Below are positions 57,651-64,000 of a stretch of 64,000 bases of DNA, piece after piece (position 1 is the first letter of the stretch; the number at the start of each line of letters is the position of its first letter). The DNA is from Candidatus Zhuqueibacterota bacterium (GTDB lineage Bacteria; Zhuqueibacterota; Zhuqueibacteria; Thermofontimicrobiales; Thiofontviventaceae). The stretch spans positions 1 to 64,000 of the forward strand of contig JAFGDW010000157.1 in the NCBI GenBank assembly GCA_016931935.1, in the 5' to 3' direction. A program made the translations under genes and the position numbers. The notes under the pieces are model-generated. The model was not told the origin of the DNA. It saw only the letters and a list, made by a program, of their open reading frames with translations, and ran no database searches.

Positions 57651-58988
57651 ATGAGCACAGAACTATCATTTAATACGTTGGAAAAGCAGGTGATTCGGGC
57701 AAAACTTTGTACCCATTGCGGTACGTGCGAAGGCGTTTGTCCTGATGATGCAATCCAGATGGATGATGTGATGGGTCATTGTTTGCCTCGATTGATCGGG
57801 ACGTGTAGCGAATGCGGTGCATGCATCCGTTGCTGCCCCGGGGGAAATGTTAATTTCTCAGAATTAACGCCGGCGCTTCCACCATTTGATGACGATGGCT
57901 GGTTGGGCAGGTATCGTTCCATTTGGTTGGCGCATGCTGCAAAAAAATCGATCCGATTAAAGGGCGCAAGTGGCGGGATAGGGACTGCTCTGGCCCACTA
58001 TCTGATTCGTAAAAAACACGTGGATGCTGTAGTCACGCTGGATTTCGACGCAAACATGCCCTGGATCCCAATCGTTAAAATTATTTCGCAGCCGGACCAC
58101 ATTATGCGTGCGGCGCAAAGCAAATATTTCATTTATCCGCAAAATCGCATCCTGCGCATACTACGCAATCAACCAGTGGATCACGTGGCGTTCTTTGCTT
58201 TACCATGCCAGGTACACGGATTGCGCAAGGCAATCCAAAATAATATTCCCGGTACCGAAAAAATTCGATATATTATTGGGCTTTATTGTGGTAACAATTT
58301 ATATTATGATGCCACACGCAGCATTTTCAGACGGTTTGGCATTACTGATTTCAACCGAATTCGTTCGCTATCGTACCGCACCGGCGCGTATCCCGGTCAT
58401 TTTGAAGTTCAATACGATCAGCAGCGCTATCGTCTCGACAAATTTTCATTTAATTATCTGTCGTTTTTCTTCACAGCGTTTCGTTGTTTGTATTGCACGG
58501 ACCTCGCCAATGAACTGGCGGATATTTCCCTGGGCGATGCCTGGCGTGGCACTGTAACAGAAACCGATATTGCCGGAACAAACGTTGTTATCATCCGGAA
58601 TCCCGAATTGGGCGAGATATTCCAACAAGGTATAAAGAATGATTATTTTGTAGCCAATGAAATTTCCGCTACCGAGGCGCGGCGTATGCATGCCAATGTG
58701 TTATCCAATAAAAAAATAGGTGCAGCAGCTCGAATTGCCTGGTTACGACGTTTTAAACGACCGGTTCCCGAATATGATAACACCCAAATTTATATTTCAT
58801 TCCGCCGGCACGTGTTAGAAGGCTTCACGCTGGTGCTGTTACGCGTACTACGCATCCGTATCATCCGATCACTGTCACATCGCATATCCATGGTACTCAT
58901 CAAACCGTTGATGCAATTTTTTCGCGGCTCATGGCGCAAACAGTCCATGAAATCGATCAACAAATTAATCTCAGAAAAAACTTCATGA
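57651..58988 (+). CDS. Coenzyme F420 hydrogenase/dehydrogenase beta-subunit (FrhB)-like Fe-S protein
   Basis: 'CTHCGTCEGVCP', 'CSECGACIRCCPGG', 'GASGGIGTALAHYLI', 'FALPCQVHGLRKA', 'FRCLYCTDLANELADISLGDAWRG'. Confidence 0.9.
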   Translation: MSTELSFNTLEKQVIRAKLCTHCGTCEGVCPDDAIQMDDVMGHCLPRLIGTCSECGACIRCCPGGNVNFSELTPALPPFDDDGWLGRYRSIWLAHAAKKSIRLKGASGGIGTALAHYLIRKKHVDAVVTLDFDANMPWIPIVKIISQPDHIMRAAQSKYFIYPQNRILRILRNQPVDHVAFFALPCQVHGLRKAIQNNIPGTEKIRYIIGLYCGNNLYYDATRSIFRRFGITDFNRIRSLSYRTGAYPGHFEVQYDQQRYRLDKFSFNYLSFFFTAFRCLYCTDLANELADISLGDAWRGTVTETDIAGTNVVIIRNPELGEIFQQGIKNDYFVANEISATEARRMHANVLSNKKIGAAARIAWLRRFKRPVPEYDNTQIYISFRRHVLEGFTLVLLRVLRIRIIRSLSHRISMVLIKPLMQFFRGSWRKQSMKSINKLISEKTS

Positions 58989-59497
58989 ATCAATCAACTA
59001 TCGGCATTTTTTCATACCATTGGAATCCGGACTGGATAATTGGCAAAACCCGAATTCAATCGCGCTGGACCCAGCCATGGTCATTATATAAACAGGTATT
59101 ATGGTACAAGGCTCGTCCGCGCCGGGAAGCATATATGCAAGAGTTGTTCGAGACCTATTATCCCGACGGCATATTCATCAATATTGATAACGAGCCGGAT
59201 TGGCAACACCATATCGTGTCGGCATCGACAATCGTTTTACTTTACCCGGATGCAACCGGATTGGGATTTATGTCCGTCGAACGGACAATATGGAAACAAA
59301 AACGCATGTGGGCAAATATAAAGGTAATGAACGGACGGCGTCGGCAATTTGTTATTAATTGGTCGGTTTACATACAGTTACTAATTCGCCGGATTTTAGA
59401 GCGCACCATGCTGATCGAATTGTGTGCCACAATCCCGTTTGTATTGATAACGCCTATTCTGCTGCTGATTGATCAACGGAGACATGCACATGAATGA
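58985..59497 (+). CDS. Hypothetical protein with C-terminal TM segment
   Basis: ATGA overlap with the upstream gene; 'GIFSYHWNPDWIIGKTRIQSRWTQPWSLYKQVLWYKARPRREAYMQELFETYYPDGIFI'; C-terminal hydrophobic stretch. Confidence 0.7.
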   Translation: MNQSTIGIFSYHWNPDWIIGKTRIQSRWTQPWSLYKQVLWYKARPRREAYMQELFETYYPDGIFINIDNEPDWQHHIVSASTIVLLYPDATGLGFMSVERTIWKQKRMWANIKVMNGRRRQFVINWSVYIQLLIRRILERTMLIELCATIPFVLITPILLLIDQRRHAHE

Positions 59498-60386
59498 GAT
59501 GGACCAGGAACTTCGTGCGTTCATGAGCGACGTCAAACAGGAAATTCAACAATTCTGGGACGAACGACCGCAGACTTATGGCGACACACACGGTGTTGCA
59601 TCGTATGATGGTCAATTATTTGAACCGGGTACGAGAGAATTTTTCCAACGGTTGGATAAAGAATTTACTAGCTGGAACCATCCACTGCACAATCAAAAGC
59701 CGTTCGACCGACTGTTTCCATTTGATCATTACGGACCCGGCCACCAGGTGCTGGAAATCGGTTGCGGTATGGGCACGATGGCAATGCAATGGGCGCTACA
59801 TGGTGTGGAACTGAGTGCAATCGATTTGAACCATTATGCAGTCACGCAAACCCGGACACGCTTCGAATTATTCCAATTAACCGGCGACATTCGGCAAGGC
59901 GATGCCCGAAATCTGGATTTTCCTGACCAGCAATTTGATTACGTGTATTCGTGGGGTGTGCTGCATCACTCACCTAATCTGGAAAAATCGCTTGCTGAAT
60001 TAATACGTGTACTTAAACCGGGTGGACGCTACGGTATTATGCTCTATCATCGGCATTCGTTTCTGAATTGTTACTGGACACACTTCATCGAAGGCTTTCT
60101 ACATTACGAACATCGATTTCTTGGGCCACTGGAACTCAGCAGTCGTTATGGGGACGGCTATGCACAGGAAGGCAATCCACACACCTGGCCGGTGACTCGT
60201 AAGGAAATTATTGCTATGCTTCGCCCCCACTCCGCTGAACTTGCCACTAGAACACTGGGGACGGAGTTGGATAGTATGTTCAAACTGATGCTACCGGGCA
60301 TCGGAGTGCTGCTTCCGCGAGCAGTCAAAAAATGTTGGGCCCGGAGGTTCGGGTGGAGTTTATGGATATATGGGGTAAAAAAATGA
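59484..60386 (+). CDS. Class I SAM methyltransferase
   Basis: 'VLEIGCGMGTMAMQWALHG', 'FDYVYSWGVLHHSPNLEKSLAELIRVLKPGGRYGIMLYHRHS'. Confidence 0.9.
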   Translation: MHMNEMDQELRAFMSDVKQEIQQFWDERPQTYGDTHGVASYDGQLFEPGTREFFQRLDKEFTSWNHPLHNQKPFDRLFPFDHYGPGHQVLEIGCGMGTMAMQWALHGVELSAIDLNHYAVTQTRTRFELFQLTGDIRQGDARNLDFPDQQFDYVYSWGVLHHSPNLEKSLAELIRVLKPGGRYGIMLYHRHSFLNCYWTHFIEGFLHYEHRFLGPLELSSRYGDGYAQEGNPHTWPVTRKEIIAMLRPHSAELATRTLGTELDSMFKLMLPGIGVLLPRAVKKCWARRFGWSLWIYGVKK

Positions 60387-61279
60387 GCAATTATTTTTGG
60401 AACATATTGGCCAGACTGGCTTATCCGCTGTTCTGGGAACGTTACAAAAAACAGGCATCCGCCCTGGGATTAAGAGAACCGGTATTCGTGCTTTCATTCG
60501 ATTGCGACACGGATGCCGATGCCGAAGCCACTGTGGATATATTGGAATGGTTGACAGCACACGACATAAAAATCAGCCTGGCTGTCCCCGGTGAACAATT
60601 ATTAAAGCATGCCGATCTTTATCGGGCTGCTGCCGAACATGCCGATTTTATCAATCACGGCGCTCGCCCCCATGCCGAATGGCATGATGGCCGGTACTGG
60701 AGCACAACCTTTTACGACCAAATGTCAGTATCCGATGTGGTGAATGATATTGTACAGGGGCATCGGATAGTGTGTGACACGACCGGTAAAATTCCCCGGG
60801 GATTTCGCGCACCGCATTTTGCCCATGTGCAACACCCCCGTTTGCAAAGAAAAATTCATCACGCGTTACGAAAATTGAAATATGCCTATTCGTCATCGAC
60901 GCTTCCGCGTGAGGCATTTTTTAAGGCGCCAATTTATAAGATCGATGAAATCTATGAAATTCCTGTAACTGGCCGCTATAATGCGCCGTTCAATGTATTC
61001 GACTCATGGAGCCACGTTCACAGTCCTGAATTTCCGACGATTCTCCAAACGTATCCGCGTCGCTTACAGGATACTGTGGATGCCCTCCAGGAATTTAATA
61101 TTCCCGCAATTCTGAACTATTATGTCGATCCTTCGCACGTAATTAAACAACCATTATTTTACGAAACGCTATTAACAATTCAGGAGCAAGGTATCTTATT
61201 TTATAGTTTTGAAGATGTGCTTGTTCGTCTGCACCTGATCGAACAGCCGCACCCACAATATGAGGAAGCAACGCTATAA
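60383..61279 (+). CDS. Polysaccharide deacetylase-like protein
   Basis: 'FVLSFDCDTDADAEATVDILEWLTAHDIKISLAVPGEQL', 'FINHGARPHAEWHDG', 'PRGFRAPHF'; ATGA overlap with the upstream gene. Confidence 0.75.
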   Translation: MSNYFWNILARLAYPLFWERYKKQASALGLREPVFVLSFDCDTDADAEATVDILEWLTAHDIKISLAVPGEQLLKHADLYRAAAEHADFINHGARPHAEWHDGRYWSTTFYDQMSVSDVVNDIVQGHRIVCDTTGKIPRGFRAPHFAHVQHPRLQRKIHHALRKLKYAYSSSTLPREAFFKAPIYKIDEIYEIPVTGRYNAPFNVFDSWSHVHSPEFPTILQTYPRRLQDTVDALQEFNIPAILNYYVDPSHVIKQPLFYETLLTIQEQGILFYSFEDVLVRLHLIEQPHPQYEEATL

Positions 61280-61280
61280 T

Positions 61281-63188
61281 ATGTGTGGTATTTGTGGATA
61301 CTGGGGGGGGGATATAACTCAGGATGAAGGCAGGACATTGCTTCATCGCATGATGGACCAGATAACGCACCGTGGTCCCGATGAAGACGGCATGTTTGTA
61401 GGAAACGGCGTTGGCCTCGGAATACGACGCTTAAAGGTGATTGACCTGCAATCGGGCAGTCAGCCGATGACCAATGAGCAGGGATCAATGCAACTGGTAT
61501 TTAACGGCGAGATTTATAACTATCATGCATTGCGTAGCAGGCTTATGGAACAGGGGCATCGTTTTGCCACCCGCTCCGATACCGAGGTAATTGTTCATCA
61601 ATTTGAAACCGATTCGATTGATTGCCTGCACTTGTTGAATGGTATGTTTGCGTTCGCCCTTTACGATGATGAACACAAGGCATTGATGCTCGCCCGTGAT
61701 CGGGTCGGGATAAAACCGCTTTATTACTATTGGAATGGTGATCTGCTGCTGTTTGCATCGGAAATTAAAGCGCTGATGGCCAGCGGATTGATAGATTACC
61801 ATATCAATTGGCATTCTGTCTGGCATTATCTAACCTTCCGCTATGTTCCGGCTCCGGAAACAATTTGGAAAAATGTCTATAAACTTCCACCTGCGCACTT
61901 TATGCTGTTAAATTCATCGTTCAAAACGCCGATGCCAGTACGTTATTGGGATTTTCCCTACCGTGACGATTATCCATCAATTTCCACTGAGGAGAGCGTT
62001 GATGAGTTTGAAAAACTGTTTCTTGATTCAGTAAAAAAACGATTGATTGCCGATGTCCCGGTGGGCGTCTTTCTCAGCGGCGGACTCGATTCCAGTGCAA
62101 TTACAGCAGCAATAGCTGAAGTACATAATCATCGCCTGTCGAGCTTTTCAGTGGCGTTTGAAGGTGCATCTGCAATAGATGAACGTCCGTTTGCCCGCGA
62201 AATCGCTCATACATTTGGTACCGACCATCATGAGGTAGTCATCGATCAGCAGCAATTCATGGATTTTTTACCAGAGTTTGTCTATTTTAGTGATGAGCCG
62301 CTGGCCGACCTCACGGCTATTCCTCTTTATTATCTTTCACAACAGGCTCGGCAACATGTAACGGTCGTTCTTTCCGGCGAGGGCAGCGATGAAATTCTCG
62401 GGGGCTATGATTTCGCTGATAAATTTCGAATCCTGCAATGGGTAAAACGGTACAACCATGTCCCTTCCGGTATTCGAGTTCTGGCATCACCATTCATGAA
62501 ACGATTGTTTCACGGGAAAGAGATCAATTCATTTTCGATTCGAAATATAACAACCGATCAGTTAATCGAACAACGCTGGGGACACATGACCCGGCTGATG
62601 CAATCGGAACAGAAACACCAATTACTGCCCGATATTATTGGCTGTCAGGATTCAATTTCAATGGTGGCACGGCAACTTGAACGCTGCGCATCAAACGATG
62701 CGTTTCAGCGTATGTTGTTTTTGTACAGTCAGTCCTGGCTGGTCGAAGATTTATTGATGAAGGCTGATAAAATGTCAATGGCTAATTCGTTGGAACTGCG
62801 GGTACCATTTCTCGATCACCGATTGGTGGAATGGGCAGCCCGACAGGCATCCAACGTCAAAATAAACACAGATCGTAATGGGAAATTGGTCACAAAATGG
62901 GTACTGCGCAGGTTTGCTAAAAAGCGTATCCCACAATCTGTACTTGAACGACCAAAGGCGGGCTTCCCTGTGCCCGTATACAATTGGTTGACTGATAATC
63001 TCAAAACCTGGGCGCACGATTTACTACTCGGAACAGATGCAATGCTCCCACAATGGTTGAATCATGCCGGACTTTCCGACATGCTGCAACAGGCAACGGC
63101 GGATTCAACGCCGTCACTTCATCAGCACCGACTGTGGAATTTACTTATTCTGGAATTATGGATGCGACGATGGAAACCAACCGAATAA
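61281..63188 (+). CDS. asnB: Asparagine synthase-type amidotransferase
   Basis: 'MCGICGYWGGD', 'THRGPDEDG', 'FNGEIYNY', 'FLSGGLDSSAITAAI'; start fixed by the catalytic Cys2. Confidence 0.92.
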   Translation: MCGICGYWGGDITQDEGRTLLHRMMDQITHRGPDEDGMFVGNGVGLGIRRLKVIDLQSGSQPMTNEQGSMQLVFNGEIYNYHALRSRLMEQGHRFATRSDTEVIVHQFETDSIDCLHLLNGMFAFALYDDEHKALMLARDRVGIKPLYYYWNGDLLLFASEIKALMASGLIDYHINWHSVWHYLTFRYVPAPETIWKNVYKLPPAHFMLLNSSFKTPMPVRYWDFPYRDDYPSISTEESVDEFEKLFLDSVKKRLIADVPVGVFLSGGLDSSAITAAIAEVHNHRLSSFSVAFEGASAIDERPFAREIAHTFGTDHHEVVIDQQQFMDFLPEFVYFSDEPLADLTAIPLYYLSQQARQHVTVVLSGEGSDEILGGYDFADKFRILQWVKRYNHVPSGIRVLASPFMKRLFHGKEINSFSIRNITTDQLIEQRWGHMTRLMQSEQKHQLLPDIIGCQDSISMVARQLERCASNDAFQRMLFLYSQSWLVEDLLMKADKMSMANSLELRVPFLDHRLVEWAARQASNVKINTDRNGKLVTKWVLRRFAKKRIPQSVLERPKAGFPVPVYNWLTDNLKTWAHDLLLGTDAMLPQWLNHAGLSDMLQQATADSTPSLHQHRLWNLLILELWMRRWKPTE

Positions 63189-64000
63189 AATCGATTTTAG
63201 CGATCTCCTGGTCGATGCCGCCATTTCTATCGGCGCGATCGATTCAGGTATCACGTACTCTTCGGGCATTAGCACGGTTAGGGTGGGATATTACACTGCT
63301 GACAGTCGAACCGATTCAAGGTATGGAATTCAGTAACGAAAATAAACTGAATGCGCTTGCAAAACAGCCATTTCGGCAAATTCAAATCGCTATCCCCGAA
63401 CGTTTTTTTCTGTATCGATCAATGCATTATCTGCTGCCAAAAGCCATATGGCTACCCGATCACACCCGTGGCTGGATTCGCCGGGCAGTTGCCGCCGGCA
63501 TTAAGGCATTTACGAATAAGCCATTCGATGCGATCGTCAGTTTCGCCCAACCGATGTCCGACCATGTCGTTGGCCGGGATATTCATCGTATCACCGGTGT
63601 TCCCTGGATTGCCCATTTCAGCGATCCTTGGGTCGACAGTCCGTTTTATCGGTCGGCGAACAGGTGGCACGATAAAAAAATGCGGGAATATGAGCGCGAT
63701 TTTATAACAGAAGCGTCGACAATTATTTTTACGTCCGATCAAACCATGGATCGGGTTATGCTGAAATATCCGCCCAAATTACGCGAAAAAGCATTCGTCA
63801 TTCCCCATGGATTTGTCACCGATGAACCAATACCGACGTTGGAGAATTCCGGTAATAACCGTATGCAAATCGTTCATACAGGCCGGTTTTACAATTTCAA
63901 ACGTACGCCCGAACCGATCTTGTTGGCGTTGAGTTTTTTAAAACGACACAAACAATTACCGTCATCATTGGAAATCCACCTTATCGGCGCCATGCCACGC
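63158..64000 (+). CDS. Family 4 glycosyltransferase, truncated by the window end (absent from the ORF track)
   Basis: Own translation from ATG 63158 (or 63170) is open to 64000: 'ILAISWSMPPFLSARSIQVSRTLRALARLGWDITLLTVEP...WIAHFSDPW...RMQIVHTGRFYNFKRTPEPILLALSFL'. Confidence 0.85.
   Translation, partial: MDATMETNRIKSILAISWSMPPFLSARSIQVSRTLRALARLGWDITLLTVEPIQGMEFSNENKLNALAKQPFRQIQIAIPERFFLYRSMHYLLPKAIWLPDHTRGWIRRAVAAGIKAFTNKPFDAIVSFAQPMSDHVVGRDIHRITGVPWIAHFSDPWVDSPFYRSANRWHDKKMREYERDFITEASTIIFTSDQTMDRVMLKYPPKLREKAFVIPHGFVTDEPIPTLENSGNNRMQIVHTGRFYNFKRTPEPILLALSFLKRHKQLPSSLEIHLIGAMPR

Noticed and set aside
24534-63188. Lasso-peptide or beta-lactam biosynthesis cluster suggested by the AsnB paralogues
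   Set aside because: No precursor peptide, PqqD-like protein, transglutaminase-type protease or NRPS was seen. All AsnB proteins keep a complete glutaminase domain, and the context is glycan assembly.

Overview
AT-rich bacterial window, probably from the FCB/Bacteroidota-like assemblage (inferred from C-terminal 'NYPNPFNP...LYRI...KKMMLLK' sorting/FlgD-like domains; no taxonomic search was possible). Left part (about 0.2-11.2 kb, minus strand): an NHL-type propeller lipoprotein, a TPR lipoprotein, a 1308-aa secreted multi-repeat protein with a cohesin-like N-terminus, and a 1426-aa secreted protein with a dockerin-like segment. A 1.7-kb noncoding spacer rich in palindromes follows. From about 12.8 kb to the window end almost every gene is on the plus strand and tightly packed. 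This is a very large surface-glycan or glycoconjugate locus: 4 asparagine-synthase-type amidotransferases, a GlmS-type glutaminase fused to a WbpG-like PP-loop amidotransferase, about 7 intact glycosyltransferases plus one remnant, 9 SAM methyltransferases, 2 B12-binding radical SAM proteins, 2 FemAB-like proteins, 3 polysaccharide-deacetylase-like proteins, a NodU/CmcH carbamoyltransferase, a sulfotransferase, a flippase, an FrhB-like Fe-S flavoprotein and others. The best candidate for something undescribed is the coupled block at 12846-19857: GT2, deacetylase-like, alkaline-phosphatase-superfamily enzyme, small orphan protein, tandem flavodoxin/Fe-S flavoprotein, enolase-superfamily enzyme and ATP-grasp ligase. 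It is followed by the glutaminase/PP-loop fusion. No rRNA, tRNA, CRISPR array or intact IS element was recognised. All family calls come from reading motifs by eye.
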